Shown: positions 40,734 through 50,532, counted from the first letter of the stretch. The stretch is DNA of 64,000 nt from Gammaproteobacteria bacterium (GCA_026398815.1 JAPLSA010000031.1:1-64000), one strand, 5' to 3'. Notes: generated by a model not told the origin, from the sequence alone. Program-made: numbers and translations.

Positions 40734-41999
40734 TCAGGGAATCGCGTCCAGCCGCAGCTGGCCGGTCGCACCCAACAGCTGCAGCGCCGCCAGCGAGCGG
40801 TCGTGGTGGCTGCCGGCCAGATTGACGGTCGCCGCCAGCAGATCGCGCTGGGCATCGAGCAGATCCAGCGTCGTGCGGGTGCCGGCGTCGCGTTCGCGCT
40901 TGACGCTGTCCAGCGCCAGTTCGCTGGCCGTCACCTCGGCGTCGTAGGCGGCAATCACCTGATCGGCGGCGCGGTACAGCGCCCAGGCCTGGGCGATCGC
41001 TTCCTGCGCGGCACGGCGGGTGTCGTCGGCGCTGGCATCGGCAGCGGCGGCGCCGGCACGGGCGGCAGACACCCGGGCATCGACTGCGCCGCCGGCGTAG
41101 ATCGGCACGCTCGCCTTGAGCTGCACCGACCAGTAGGTCTGCCGGTCGTAGGTAAAGGTGGAATCGTCGGCGTCGTTGGCTTCGCCTTCCAGGCTCAAGG
41201 TCGGCAGATGGCCGGCCCGGGCCGCGACGATACGCGCCCGTGCCGCGCGCGCATCGGCATCGGCGGCACGCACCGCCGGTGTCGCGGTGGCCAGGGCCTG
41301 CGCCTCGGCGAGCGTCGCCGGCACGGCCGGTCGCGGCCAGTCGCCGGGCAGCTCGTCCGGTGCCGCGCCGACCACCCGCTCGAACGCCGCCGCACTGACC
41401 GCCGCCGTGGCCCGCGCCCGCTCCAGCGCCGCCCGGGCCTCGGCCAGCCGCGCCTCGGCCTGGGCGACATCGGTCCTGGTCGCTTCGCCGGCCGCGAAGC
41501 GCTTGCGGGTATCGGCCAGCGCCTGGGCCAGCGTTTCGACATTGCCTTCGTTGAGCCCGATCACTGCCCGGTCGCGCTTCACGTCCAGCCAGGCGCCGGC
41601 CGCCGCGAACAGCAGCTGCTGTTCGGTGGCCGTCTCGGTTTCGCGTGCCGCTTCGAGCCGCGAGCGGGCATCGTCGATCTGCGCGCTCAGCCGGCCGCCG
41701 CTGTACAGCGGCTGCGTCGCGACCAGGCCCCAGCTCAGCGGATTGCGCGGCCCGGCCACCGGGAACGGCGCATCGGTATACAGCCGCGACCGGCCGCCGA
41801 TGACCTGGGCGCTGACGCTCGGCCGCAGGCCGGCACGCGCCACCTCGACATCGGCGGCACTGCCATCGGTGGCCCGGTGCGCGGCGGTGAGCCGTGGATC
41901 GCGCTGCAGCGCCAGCGCAGCCGCTTCGTGCAGGCTGATCGCGGCGGCGTCGGTGGACAGCAGCAACAGGCCGGCGGCGGCCAGCGCCTTGATCGTCAT
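40734..41999 (-). CDS. TolC-family outer-membrane efflux protein
   Basis: The 421-residue outer-membrane channel of a tripartite efflux pump has a signal peptide (MTIKALAAAGLLLLSTDAAA) and two OEP repeats rich in heptad Ala (for example SRLEAARETETATEQQLLFAA). Other typical segments are NPLSWGLVATQPLYSGG and TYWSVQLKASVPIYAGG. It is coupled to the TetR gene by a 4-nt overlap and lies opposite emrA-emrB. Confidence 0.92.
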   Translation of the reverse strand: MTIKALAAAGLLLLSTDAAAISLHEAAALALQRDPRLTAAHRATDGSAADVEVARAGLRPSVSAQVIGGRSRLYTDAPFPVAGPRNPLSWGLVATQPLYSGGRLSAQIDDARSRLEAARETETATEQQLLFAAAGAWLDVKRDRAVIGLNEGNVETLAQALADTRKRFAAGEATRTDVAQAEARLAEARAALERARATAAVSAAAFERVVGAAPDELPGDWPRPAVPATLAEAQALATATPAVRAADADARAARARIVAARAGHLPTLSLEGEANDADDSTFTYDRQTYWSVQLKASVPIYAGGAVDARVSAARAGAAAADASADDTRRAAQEAIAQAWALYRAADQVIAAYDAEVTASELALDSVKRERDAGTRTTLDLLDAQRDLLAATVNLAGSHHDRSLAALQLLGATGQLRLDAIP

Positions 42000-42706
42000 C
42001 GGGAAGCGTCCTTCGGGGTGGCGGCCGGCGCGCGCGCGCAGCCGTGCAGGAACAGGTCGACGACGCCGGCGATGTGCTGTGCGGCGTCGCGGCCCGGCAG
42101 GAATGGCGACAGGCCGAGCATCGCCCGGTGCTGCGGCGCCGCCTTGACCATCTCGATGAACTGCACGGCGGCGAATTCCGGGTCCGGGCAGTGCAGGCGG
42201 CCGGCCTCATGCTGGCGCTGGAAGTAGTCGCCGAGCAGTTTGCGGGCGCGCGCCGGGCCGTTCTCGTAGAAGCGCTGGGCCAGCGCCGGGAAGCGCGGCA
42301 TCTCGGCGATCATGATCCGGAACAGCTCGCGCCGTTCGGCGTCGAGGAACAGGCTGGCGAAGCGGCGGGCGATCTCGGTCAAGGTCGCGGCGATGTCGTC
42401 GTCGGCCCCGGTCGGCACCCGGAAACGGCCCATGAACTCGCGGCAGCCGGATTCGATGATGGCGCCGAACAGGCCTTCCTTGCTGCCGAAGTAGCGGTAC
42501 AGGCTGGCCTTGGAGCCGCCGACCCGGCGCATCACTTCCTCGATGCTCGCGCCCTCGTAGCCGGACTCCAGGAACACCGCGCGGCCAGCGGCCAGCAGCG
42601 CTTCGCGACGGCGTTCGCCGCGCACGCCGACCGCCTTGGCCGGATCGGCCGCAGGGACTGGCCCGGCAGCTTCGGCGGGCGGTGGAGCAGGTTTGACTTT
42701 GGCCAT
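41996..42706 (-). CDS. TetR-family transcriptional regulator of the efflux locus
   Basis: The 236-residue protein has a Pro/Ala-rich N-terminal leader, a TetR helix-turn-helix (ASIEEVMRRVGGSKASLYRYFGSKEGLF, about 54-81) and a helical ligand-binding domain of AcrR-like C-terminal type. It probably represses itself, the tolC-like gene and the divergent emrAB genes through the palindrome at 42725-42739. Confidence 0.92.
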   Translation of the reverse strand: MAKVKPAPPPAEAAGPVPAADPAKAVGVRGERRREALLAAGRAVFLESGYEGASIEEVMRRVGGSKASLYRYFGSKEGLFGAIIESGCREFMGRFRVPTGADDDIAATLTEIARRFASLFLDAERRELFRIMIAEMPRFPALAQRFYENGPARARKLLGDYFQRQHEAGRLHCPDPEFAAVQFIEMVKAAPQHRAMLGLSPFLPGRDAAQHIAGVVDLFLHGCARAPAATPKDASR

Positions 42707-42724
42707 GATGACCGATCAGAATGA

Positions 42725-42739
42725 ACTGTAACGTACAGT
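42725..42739. promoter_or_regulatory. palindromic TetR operator
   Basis: ACTGTA-ACG-TACAGT is a perfect inverted repeat in the 90-bp gap between the divergent tetR and emrA genes, 18 bp before the tetR start. Nested TACAGTAC and GTACTGT half-sites extend it to the right. This is the typical place and architecture of a TetR operator; binding by this particular TetR is inferred. Confidence 0.7.
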
Positions 42740-42796
42740 ACACTATCAGCCGATCGCCGCCGTCGCAACACGCGCAGCCCCGGCAGGACACCTGAA

Positions 42797-43879
42797 ATGG
42801 CCACCACCGCCGCCGTTCCCGAAGCTTCCGAATCGCCGTCCCCGCTGCGTCGCCTGCTCAGGATCGCCGTGCTGCTGGCGGTGCTGACCGCTGCCGCGAT
42901 CTTCGGCTGGCACTGGTGGCAGGTCGGCCGCTTCATCGAATCGACCGACAACGCCTATGTCCGTGCCGACATCACGGTGATCTCGCCCCGCATCGGCGGC
43001 GAGATCGTGGCGCTGAAGGTGCGCGACAACCAGACCGTGGCGGCCGGCGACCTGCTGCTGGAAATCGACCGCCGCGACTACGCCGCCCGCGTCGACAGCG
43101 CCCGCGCCGCCGTCGCCGAAGCGCGCGCCGCGCTGGCCGGCAACGGCCAGCAGCGCAGCCAGCAGGACGCCGCGATCAGCGAAGTCCGCGCCCAGCTGGT
43201 CGCCGCCCGCGCCAGCGAGCGGCAGACCGCGCAGGAACTGGAACGCGCGCGGACGCTGCTGCGCGATGGCGTCGCCACTCGCCAGCGACTCGACAACGCC
43301 GAGGCCGCGCACCAGAACGCCACGGCCGGCGTCGCCCGCGCCGCCGCTGCCGTGCAGGCCGCCGAACGGGCGCTGAGCACCTTGAGCGATTCCAGCCGCG
43401 CGCGGCTCGAAGCGGCGGTCGCCGCCGCCGAAGCACAGCTGAACCTGGCCGAGATCGACCTCGCCGCCACCGCGCTGCGGGCGCCGGTGGCCGGCACCGT
43501 CGGCGATCTGTCGGCCCGGCTCGGCGAGCGTGTGCAGCCCGGCCAGCGGCTGCTGTCGCTGGTGCCGCTGGATCAGCTCTATGTCGAAGCCAACTTCAAG
43601 GAAACCCAGCTGCGCGCGATGCAGCCCGGCCAGCCGGTGGAACTGGAACTCGACGCGTTTCCGGGTCAGCTACTGCACGGCAAGGTCGACAGCTTCTCGC
43701 CGGCCTCGGGCGCCGAATGGGCGCTGCTGCCGGCGCAGAACGCGACCGGCAACTTCACCAAGATCGTCCAGCGGGTGCCGGTGCGGATTGCGCTGGAACC
43801 AGGCCACGCGCTGACCGACCGGCTGCGGCCGGGGCTGTCGGTGGAAGCCAGCGTCGACACCCGCGGCGCCGCGCACTGA
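42797..43879 (+). CDS. emrA: EmrA-type membrane fusion protein
   Basis: The 360-residue periplasmic adaptor has one N-terminal membrane helix (LRIAVLLAVLTAAAIFGWHW), the EmrA signature STDNAYVRADITVISPRIGG and a long Ala-rich coiled-coil hairpin (about 95-220). The lipoyl/beta-barrel part contains ALRAPVAGTVGDLSARLGE and ALLPAQNATGNFTKIVQRVPVRI. It links the EmrB transporter to the TolC-like channel encoded opposite. Confidence 0.93.
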   Translation: MATTAAVPEASESPSPLRRLLRIAVLLAVLTAAAIFGWHWWQVGRFIESTDNAYVRADITVISPRIGGEIVALKVRDNQTVAAGDLLLEIDRRDYAARVDSARAAVAEARAALAGNGQQRSQQDAAISEVRAQLVAARASERQTAQELERARTLLRDGVATRQRLDNAEAAHQNATAGVARAAAAVQAAERALSTLSDSSRARLEAAVAAAEAQLNLAEIDLAATALRAPVAGTVGDLSARLGERVQPGQRLLSLVPLDQLYVEANFKETQLRAMQPGQPVELELDAFPGQLLHGKVDSFSPASGAEWALLPAQNATGNFTKIVQRVPVRIALEPGHALTDRLRPGLSVEASVDTRGAAH

Positions 43880-43895
43880 GCCGATCCGCGTCGCC

Positions 43896-45437
43896 ATGAA
43901 CGCCGCTGCCGTCACCGATCCGCGTGCCCGCCTCGCCTGGTTCGGCTACCTGGCGATGATGTTCGGCAACTTCATGGCGATCCTGGATATCCAGATCGTT
44001 GCCTCGTCGATCAACCAGCTGCAGGCCGGACTGTCGGCCAGCGCCGACGAGATCCAGTGGGTGCAGACCTCGTACCTGATCGCCGAGGTGATCGCGATTC
44101 CGCTGTCCGGTTACTTGTCCCGGCTGCTGTCGACGCGGGTCTATTTCACGATCTCGGCCATCGGCTTCACCCTGGCTAGCGCCGCCTGCGCCACCGCCTG
44201 GAATCTGGAGTCGATGATCGTCTTCCGGGTGCTGCAGGGCTTTCTCGGCGGCGGCATGATCCCGACCACCTCGGCGTCGATCTTCATCATGTTCCCGGCC
44301 GAGAAGCGGGTGCTGCCGCAGGTGTTGTTCGGCCTGACCGCAACCCTGGCGCCATCGATCGGCCCGACCATCGGCGGCGCGCTGACCGCCTCGTTTTCCT
44401 GGCACTGGCTGTTCCTGATCAACGTGCTGCCGGGCCTTGCGGTCGGCTACGCGGTCTGGCGGCTGGTGCGCATCGACCAGCCGCAGCCAGAGCTGCTGAA
44501 GACCATCGACCTGCGCGGCCTCGCCTACATGGCGGTGTTCCTCGGCTGCTTCGAGTACACGCTCGACGAAGGCCCGCGCAACGACTGGTTTGCCCAGGAT
44601 TCGGTCGCCGCCTGCGCGGTGATCGCGACGATCGGTGGCCTGCTGTTCTTCCATCGCATGTTCACCGCCGCCCACCCGATCGTGAACCTGCGGGCGTTCG
44701 CCAACCGCAACTTCGCGCTCGGCACGGTGCTGGCGATGGCGGTCGGCATGGGCCTGTACACGCTGGTCTACCTGACGCCGCTGTTCCTCGGCCAGGTGCG
44801 CGGCTACAACAGCCTGCAGATCGGCCACGTGATGATTGCCCAGGGCGCGGCGATGTTCCTGACCGCGCCGCTGGCCGGCCGTCTGTCGCGGGTGATCAGC
44901 CACAAGGCGATGCTCGGCATGGGCCTGGTCAACGTGATGATCGGCGCCTGGCTTAACAGCAAGCTGACCGCCGACTGGAGCGCCGTCGAGTTCATCGTGC
45001 CGCAGGTGTTTCGCGGCAGCGGCTTTCTGCTGTGCATGTTCTCGATGACCAACATCGCGCTTGGCACCTTGCCGACGGCCGAGGTGAAGAACGCCAGCGG
45101 CCTGTTCAACGTGATGCGCAACATCGGCGGCGCGCTCGGGCTGGCGCTGGTCAACACGCTGATCAACGAACGCAGCTGGCTGCACTGGCAGATGCTCGAC
45201 GAATCGCTGCGCGCCGGCCATCGGCCGGTGCAGGAGATGCTGGCCCGAGGCCAGGCGATCACCGGCAGCGAATCCGGCGCGCTGGCGCTGCTGGCCCAGC
45301 AGATGCAGCAGCAGGTTGCGGTGATGACCTTCGGCGATCTGTTCGCGCTGATCGCGATGCTGATGGCCGGCGTGCTGCTGCTGTTGCCGCTGATCCGCGC
45401 GCCGCAGGCGGCTGCCGAGCCGGCCGCTGGTCATTGA
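43896..45437 (+). CDS. emrB: EmrB/QacA-type MFS drug transporter (DHA2)
   Basis: The 513-residue transporter has 14 predicted membrane helices, as in DHA2 proteins. It shows NFMAILDIQIVASSINQLQ in helix 1, the motif-C-like segment LAPSIGPTIGGAL and SWHWLFLINVLPG. It exports hydrophobic drugs or uncouplers in exchange for protons. It lies 16 nt after emrA in one operon. Confidence 0.93.
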   Translation: MNAAAVTDPRARLAWFGYLAMMFGNFMAILDIQIVASSINQLQAGLSASADEIQWVQTSYLIAEVIAIPLSGYLSRLLSTRVYFTISAIGFTLASAACATAWNLESMIVFRVLQGFLGGGMIPTTSASIFIMFPAEKRVLPQVLFGLTATLAPSIGPTIGGALTASFSWHWLFLINVLPGLAVGYAVWRLVRIDQPQPELLKTIDLRGLAYMAVFLGCFEYTLDEGPRNDWFAQDSVAACAVIATIGGLLFFHRMFTAAHPIVNLRAFANRNFALGTVLAMAVGMGLYTLVYLTPLFLGQVRGYNSLQIGHVMIAQGAAMFLTAPLAGRLSRVISHKAMLGMGLVNVMIGAWLNSKLTADWSAVEFIVPQVFRGSGFLLCMFSMTNIALGTLPTAEVKNASGLFNVMRNIGGALGLALVNTLINERSWLHWQMLDESLRAGHRPVQEMLARGQAITGSESGALALLAQQMQQQVAVMTFGDLFALIAMLMAGVLLLLPLIRAPQAAAEPAAGH

Positions 45438-45483
45438 AGCTGCGGTACAGTCCCGTCATTCCCTTCCCGGATTCTTCGTCGCC

Positions 45484-45996
45484 ATGAACCAGTCCCCGCG
45501 TCAGCCCCTGCGTCCCCGCGCCCTCGTCACGCGCACGCTCGCTGCCGGCTGGCTGGCGGCCTCGCTGTCGGCCGAAGCGCAGTTCCTGCTGAAGGATGGC
45601 CAGGGCCTGACGGGCGCGCCGCAGGCGGTGCCGGAAGCGGGCAAGGAGAAGGACGGCGATCACACCGCGCCGATGCAGAAGCTGCCGGAAGTGAAGGTCG
45701 AGGGTGAACTCGATCCGCTGGCCGAAGGCGACCGCAAGCGCCGCAACCAGATCAAGCAGCTGCCAGGCCTCGGCACCGATCAGCAGCGCGAACTGGATCG
45801 GCTCGAAAAGCTGCGCGCCTGGTACGACTCGCTGCCCAAGGACGCCAACAAGCTGACCAACGAGCAGAAGGCTTTCCTCGAACAGCAGAAGGATTTCGAC
45901 GCCAAGCCCGACGCCCGCCCGGGCGTGCCGCCGGTGCTCGGCGAGCGCCGCAACCCGGCCGACTATCGCGACCCGATCAAGGCCGTTTCGCCCTGA
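45484..45996 (+). CDS. hypothetical secreted charged protein
   Basis: The 170-residue protein has a long positively charged N-region and a hydrophobic segment ending ASLSAEAQ, likely a signal peptide. The mature part is highly charged and helical (LGTDQQRELDRLEKLRAWYDSLP) with a Pro-rich end. I recognise no family. It sits 46 nt after emrB on the same strand. Confidence 0.65.
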   Translation: MNQSPRQPLRPRALVTRTLAAGWLAASLSAEAQFLLKDGQGLTGAPQAVPEAGKEKDGDHTAPMQKLPEVKVEGELDPLAEGDRKRRNQIKQLPGLGTDQQRELDRLEKLRAWYDSLPKDANKLTNEQKAFLEQQKDFDAKPDARPGVPPVLGERRNPADYRDPIKAVSP

Positions 45997-46011
45997 TCGG
46001 CGCAGCCGCCG

Positions 46012-46566
46012 TCAGGCGATGTCGCTGCGCTTCCAGCTGACTTCCTGGCCGCCGTCGAGGCGGGCCAGCACACGGCAGCAGACGAACAGGTAGTCGGACA
46101 GGCGGTTCAGATACTGCGGCACCAGATCGCTGACCGAGGCGTCGTCGGCCTTCACCGACCACACCGCGCGTTCGGCGCGCCGGGCCACCGCCCGCGCCAG
46201 ATGCGCGGCAGCGGCAGACGGATTGCCACCCGGCAGCACGAATTCCTTGAGCGGCGGCAGCGCCTCGTTGAGGCGCTCGATCTCGGCATCGATGCGCGCC
46301 AGATAGCCCGGCTTGACCAGCTCGAAGCCGGGCATCGACAGCTCGCCGCCAAGATCGAACAGCTCGTGCTGGGTCTGCGCCAGCGGCCCGCGCACGTCGC
46401 TCGGCAGCGGCTGCACCAGCAGCAGGCCGATGCAGCAGTTCAGTTCGTCGACATCGCCCATCGCCTGCACGCGCAGGTGGGTCTTCGGCACTCGTTCGCC
46501 GCTCGACAGGCCGGTGGTGCCCTTGTCGCCGGTGCGGGTGACGATCTTCGAAAGCCGGTTGCCCAT
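46012..46566 (-). CDS. PduO-type corrinoid adenosyltransferase
   Basis: The 184-residue ATP:cob(I)alamin adenosyltransferase has the N-terminal ATP site TRTGDKGTTGLSSGERVPK, then DELNCCIG, RRAERAVW and the C-terminal YLNRLSDYLFVCCR. It converts imported cobalamin to adenosylcobalamin. It follows btuB by 65 nt on the same strand, so both are probably under the cobalamin riboswitch. The 854-residue ORF-track extension runs antisense-frame through btuB and is spurious. Confidence 0.95.
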   Translation of the reverse strand: MGNRLSKIVTRTGDKGTTGLSSGERVPKTHLRVQAMGDVDELNCCIGLLLVQPLPSDVRGPLAQTQHELFDLGGELSMPGFELVKPGYLARIDAEIERLNEALPPLKEFVLPGGNPSAAAAHLARAVARRAERAVWSVKADDASVSDLVPQYLNRLSDYLFVCCRVLARLDGGQEVSWKRSDIA

Positions 46567-46631
46567 GGTGCAGTCAGTCCTGGTGAAGCGGGCAGGCCGG
46601 CGGGTTGCGCCGGCCTGCAAGCAGGTGGTGG

Positions 46632-48521
46632 CTAGCGTTGTTCCCAGCGCAGCGTGCCGTAGACGGCGCGGCCGAGCTGCCGGTAGCCGGCAGCGGTCTG
46701 GTAGTCGCGATCCAGCAGGTTTTCCAGCCGCGCGGCCAGCGAGAAGCCGTGCGGCAGTTTGACGCCTGCGCCGAGATTCCACAGCAGATAGCCGGAATCC
46801 TTGGTCGGTGCGCCGGTCGCGGCGCTGACATCGGCACGGTCGGAGGTGCCGAGCACGTCGGTCGCCAGATAGACGTTGCCGATGTCGCGGCGCAGCTGCG
46901 CGGTGACGCTGCGGCGCGCGCGGCGCAGCAGCGGGCTGTCGTCGGAGCGATCCTTCGGGTTCTGGATGATGCCGCTCAAGGTGCCGGACCACAGGCCGTC
47001 GGCGTAGCGGTAGGTGGCTTCGAGGCCGGCGTTCTTGGCGCGGTCGACATTGACGGCGCGGAAGCCGAAATCGACGTTGGCGTCGTTCGCGGGGTCGAAC
47101 TGCACGCTGATCAGGTCCCGGTAGCGGGTGCGGAAGGCCCGCAGGTCCCAGGTCTGGAACGCGCCCCAGCGCTGGCGAACGCCGACTTCGAGATTCAGCG
47201 AGCGCTCCGGGTCGAGATCCGGATTGCCGCCGAAGCCGAAGCGGTCGGTGGCGTCCGGCGCCCGGAAGCCGCTGCCGGCGGCGGCGATCAGGCTGGTGCC
47301 CAGCTGGGCGGTGCGCGGCAGGTCGTAGGCGTACTCGGCATTCCAGGTGAAGCGGCTGCCGAAAGCATCGTGGTTCAGCAGGCTGCCGGCCAGCTGCAAG
47401 TGGTGCTCGGCGCGGTCGTACTGCGTCTGCAGAAAGACGTTGTACAGATCGACCACTTGGTGGATCGTCGAGCCGAAGCTCAACGCATCGACGCGCTCCT
47501 GCGACACCTGGCCGCCGAACAGCGCCCGCAGCTCCGGCAGCACGGTGACGGTGTTCTGCCAGTCGAGCATCGGCCGGATCGTGCGCACGGTGTCCGGCGA
47601 CGTGTACTGGTGGATGCGGTCCTCGCCGCGGCTCAGGGTCAGCAGCGAGTCCCAGTTGTCGAGCAGCTGCGCCGCCGCCGACAGCGCCAGTACCTGGTTG
47701 CGGAACGCCTGCGCCGCCGGGTTCAGGCCGAACAGCGGGCTGCAGGAGTCGTAGGTCTCGACCTTGCCCTGGGTGTTGTAGGCGCGCGCCTCGAACAGCG
47801 CGATGCCGGCGTCGGCACTGGCCTTGACGTTGACCGAGTTGTTGCGGAAGCCGCTCTTGTCCGTGCCGCTTTCGCAGGCGGAAATGCCATCGCTCTTCTG
47901 CTGTTCGGTCTGCACCGAGAAGCCGTAGGCGCCGATGCGGTTGGCGTAGCTGGCTGAGCCGTCGACCGTGCCGTAGGACCCGCCGCGGATGCTGGCGTCG
48001 ATCTGCTGCGTCGAGGCACCGCGGGTGATGATGTTGATGACGCCGGCCAGCGCGTCGGAGCCGTACAGCGTCGAGCGCGGACCCTTGACGATCTCGATGC
48101 GCTCGATCATGTCCGGCGCCAGGTTCTGCAGCGCCGCGCCGCCGGCCGTCGCCGGGTTGACGCGGACGCCGTCGATCAGCACCAGCGTGTGGTTCGACTC
48201 GCCGCCACGGATGAACGCCGAGGTCAGCTGGCCCGGGCCGCCGCTGCGGCCGATCTCGATGCCGGCGTGGAAGCGCAGCAGCTCGGCGATGTCCCCGGCC
48301 TGCGCGGCGAGGATCTGCGCGCGGTCGATGACGATGGTCGCCGCGCCGATCCGCGATTGCGGCTGCGGCGTGCGGCTGGCGGTGACCAGCACCGGATCGA
48401 GCGCCACCGGCGCATCGGTGTTGCCGGCAGCCGGCGTCGGCGCGGTCGAGGAGGAAGGATTCTGCTGGGCAAGGCAAAGCGCAGGCGCTGCAACGAGCGC
48501 CGCCAACAACGCGGATTTCAT
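46632..48521 (-). CDS. btuB: TonB-dependent vitamin B12 receptor BtuB
   Basis: The 629-residue outer-membrane receptor has a signal peptide ([19 protein letters not shown]), a TonB box-like segment [12 protein letters not shown] and a plug domain ([46 protein letters not shown]). The beta-barrel ends [10 protein letters not shown]; the final aromatic is not terminal. The upstream cobalamin riboswitch and downstream adenosyltransferase support B12 as substrate. The start is the ATG at 48521; the ORF track begins far upstream, across the riboswitch. Confidence 0.95.
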   Translation of the reverse strand: MKSALLAALVAAPALCLAQQNPSSSTAPTPAAGNTDAPVALDPVLVTASRTPQPQSRIGAATIVIDRAQILAAQAGDIAELLRFHAGIEIGRSGGPGQLTSAFIRGGESNHTLVLIDGVRVNPATAGGAALQNLAPDMIERIEIVKGPRSTLYGSDALAGVINIITRGASTQQIDASIRGGSYGTVDGSASYANRIGAYGFSVQTEQQKSDGISACESGTDKSGFRNNSVNVKASADAGIALFEARAYNTQGKVETYDSCSPLFGLNPAAQAFRNQVLALSAAAQLLDNWDSLLTLSRGEDRIHQYTSPDTVRTIRPMLDWQNTVTVLPELRALFGGQVSQERVDALSFGSTIHQVVDLYNVFLQTQYDRAEHHLQLAGSLLNHDAFGSRFTWNAEYAYDLPRTAQLGTSLIAAAGSGFRAPDATDRFGFGGNPDLDPERSLNLEVGVRQRWGAFQTWDLRAFRTRYRDLISVQFDPANDANVDFGFRAVNVDRAKNAGLEATYRYADGLWSGTLSGIIQNPKDRSDDSPLLRRARRSVTAQLRRDIGNVYLATDVLGTSDRADVSAATGAPTKDSGYLLWNLGAGVKLPHGFSLAARLENLLDRDYQTAAGYRQLGRAVYGTLRWEQR

Positions 48522-48594
48522 CTGGAGTCTCCCGTGGCCTGCGTCCCCGCAAGCGCACTGATCGGAATACCTGCACGCGGATGCATGCAGACCC

Positions 48595-48795
48595 GTTCCA
48601 GGCCGGTCTCCGGACTCATGGGCGAAGGCGCGATGCCGCGCGTGCCTTCCTTCGACGCCTTCCCGGATCGGGACACGATCCAGTGGCGGTGGGCCGAAGC
48701 ACTCCCATCTACCGTTGCGGGGGCAGTGCCGGGCTTGTCGATCCCGCGTGGGGGGCGACGCACCGGCTTCCCGTTTAACCCTGACACCGTGTCGA
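48595..48795 (-). promoter_or_regulatory. cobalamin (AdoCbl) riboswitch
   Basis: On the minus strand the conserved elements occur in order: GGGAAGCCGGTG, CGGCACTGCCCCCGCAACGG, CGCCACTGG, GGGAAGGC, and GAGTCCGGAGACCGGCC, the B12-box-like 3' part. It lies 74 nt upstream of the btuB start, so it would shut down btuB, and probably the adenosyltransferase gene, when adenosylcobalamin is plentiful. Confidence 0.93.
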
Positions 48796-48910
48796 GCGGG
48801 GTTCAGGGCACCTGCGAACGGCAATATGGTATCGCACCGTACGAATTGCCTGCCGGGCGGGCCGCCGGGCACGGTTATCATTCGCCCCCGCGTTGCCCTG
48901 GAGTCCGCGC

Positions 48911-49702
48911 TTGACCGTCAGTCCCTACCTCGCCGCCGCCCTCGAGGCCGCCGAAGCCGCCGCCGCCGAGATCCGCCGCGCCTATCGCGGCCAGTTCGAG
49001 GTCGAGACCAAGGCCGACTCGAGCCCGGTGACCGAAGTCGACATCGCCGCCGAGCGGATCATCAAGTCGGTGCTCAAGCAGCACTTCCCGGATCACGGCT
49101 TCTTCGGCGAGGAACTCGGCAAGGAGACCGGCGACAACCGCCACCTGTGGCTGATCGACCCGATCGACGGCACCAAGAGCTTCGTGCGCGGCTACCCGAT
49201 GTTCTCGACCCAGATCGCGCTGATGAAGGACGGCGAGCTGATCGTCGGCGTGTCGTCGGCGCCATGCTGGGACGGCGCGCTCGGCGAGGTCGTCTACGCC
49301 GAACGCGGTCAGGGCGCCTGGTGCGACAACCAGCGGCTGACGATCGCCGGCACCGACAGCATCGCCAGGACCACGCTGTCGACCGGCAATCTGGCAAGGC
49401 TGGCCGCCAGCCCGGCCTGGGCGCGGCTGGGCGGGCTGATCGGCAAGGTTCACCGCATTCGCGGCTACGGCGATTTCCTGCACTACCACCTGCTGGCCTC
49501 CGGCCGCATCGACGCGGTGGTGGAGTCCGACGTCAACATCCTCGACATCGCCGCGCTCAGCGTCATCGTTCGCGAGGCCGGCGGCGTGTTCACCGATCTC
49601 GAAGGCCGGCCGCTGTCGCTGGCCACCACCAGCGTGCTGGCCGCCACGCCGGCGCTGCATCCGCAGCTGCTCGCCGAACTGGCCTGGACTGCGCCGGCCT
49701 GA
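48911..49702 (+). CDS. inositol monophosphatase family protein (histidinol-phosphatase-like)
   Basis: The 263-residue Mg2+-dependent phosphatase has FFGEELG and [16 protein letters not shown] (metal site) and [13 protein letters not shown] near the C-terminus, where the usual WD is LD. The [15 protein letters not shown] segment resembles HisN-type histidinol-phosphatases, so a sugar-, inositol- or histidinol-phosphate is possible. A TTG start at 48911 has TGGAG 8 nt upstream. Confidence 0.85.
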   Translation: MTVSPYLAAALEAAEAAAAEIRRAYRGQFEVETKADSSPVTEVDIAAERIIKSVLKQHFPDHGFFGEELGKETGDNRHLWLIDPIDGTKSFVRGYPMFSTQIALMKDGELIVGVSSAPCWDGALGEVVYAERGQGAWCDNQRLTIAGTDSIARTTLSTGNLARLAASPAWARLGGLIGKVHRIRGYGDFLHYHLLASGRIDAVVESDVNILDIAALSVIVREAGGVFTDLEGRPLSLATTSVLAATPALHPQLLAELAWTAPA

Positions 49703-49731
49703 CCCCCTTCCCCGATCGCCTGGAGCTTCCG

Positions 49732-50532
49732 ATGTACGACTACGCGAACAAGACCGTCTTCGTGTCCGGCGGCACCAGCGGCATCAACCTCGGCATCGCC
49801 CACGCGTTCGCCGGAGCCGGCGCCCGGGTGGTGGTGATGTCGCGCAAGCAGGACAAGGTCGACGCGGCAGTGGCCGCGCTGAAGGCGCACGGCGGCGAGG
49901 CCTTCGGCCACGCGGCGGATGTCCGTGACTACGCCGCCGTCGAGGCAGCGTTCAAGGACACCGCCACCCGCTTCGGCGCGATCGACGTGCTGGTTTCCGG
50001 CGCCGCCGGCAACTTCCCGGCGCCGGCCGTCGGCATCTCGCCGAACGGCTTCAAGTCGGTGGTCGACATCGACCTGCTCGGCACTTTCCACGTGGTGCGC
50101 GCGGCCTTTCCGTACCTGGCCAAGCCGGGCGCTTCGGTGATCAACATCTCGGCACCGCAGGCCTGGATTCCGATGGACTTCCAGATGCACGTCTGCGCGG
50201 CCAAGGCCGGCGTCGACATGGTGACCCGGGTCGCGGCACTCGAATGGGGCGCGGCCGGCATCCGCGTCAACTCCATTGCGCCGGGGCCGATCGAGGGCAC
50301 CGAAGGCATGCGCCGGCTGGCGCCGAACGAGCGCGCCAACCAGCTGATCACCGACAGCGTGCCGCTTGGCTGCTACGGCACCACCGATGACATCGCCCAG
50401 GCGGCGCTGTGGCTGTCGAGCCCGCTGGCCCGCTACGTGACCGGCGTGGTGCTGGCCGTCGACGGCGGCTGGTCGCTGGGCGGCGTGTCGGCGATGAGCA
50501 TGGGGCTGAAGAAGGCGATGACCGGCGGCTGA
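49732..50532 (+). CDS. SDR oxidoreductase, DECR2-like 2,4-dienoyl-CoA reductase
   Basis: The 266-residue short-chain dehydrogenase has SGGTSGINLGIA (cofactor loop), GAAGNFPAPA, VDIDLLGTF and HVCAAKAGVDMVTR. The classical YxxxK tyrosine is replaced (Val at that position). Peroxisomal 2,4-dienoyl-CoA reductases instead use an Asp in the MDID-type motif plus the Lys, and the long match NSIAPGPIEGTEGMRRL fits that family. It probably reduces 2,4-dienoyl-CoA during beta-oxidation of unsaturated fatty acids. Confidence 0.85.
   Translation: MYDYANKTVFVSGGTSGINLGIAHAFAGAGARVVVMSRKQDKVDAAVAALKAHGGEAFGHAADVRDYAAVEAAFKDTATRFGAIDVLVSGAAGNFPAPAVGISPNGFKSVVDIDLLGTFHVVRAAFPYLAKPGASVINISAPQAWIPMDFQMHVCAAKAGVDMVTRVAALEWGAAGIRVNSIAPGPIEGTEGMRRLAPNERANQLITDSVPLGCYGTTDDIAQAALWLSSPLARYVTGVVLAVDGGWSLGGVSAMSMGLKKAMTGG

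Noticed and set aside
46567-48576. N-terminal extension of the adenosyltransferase frame through btuB
   Set aside because: Out-of-frame reading of btuB on the same strand; the real protein begins at MGNRLSK (46566), matching family length.
50086-50095. Possible parS half-site (TTCCACGTGG)
   Set aside because: Only the core matches and the outer arms do not; it lies in the SDR coding sequence far from the other sites.
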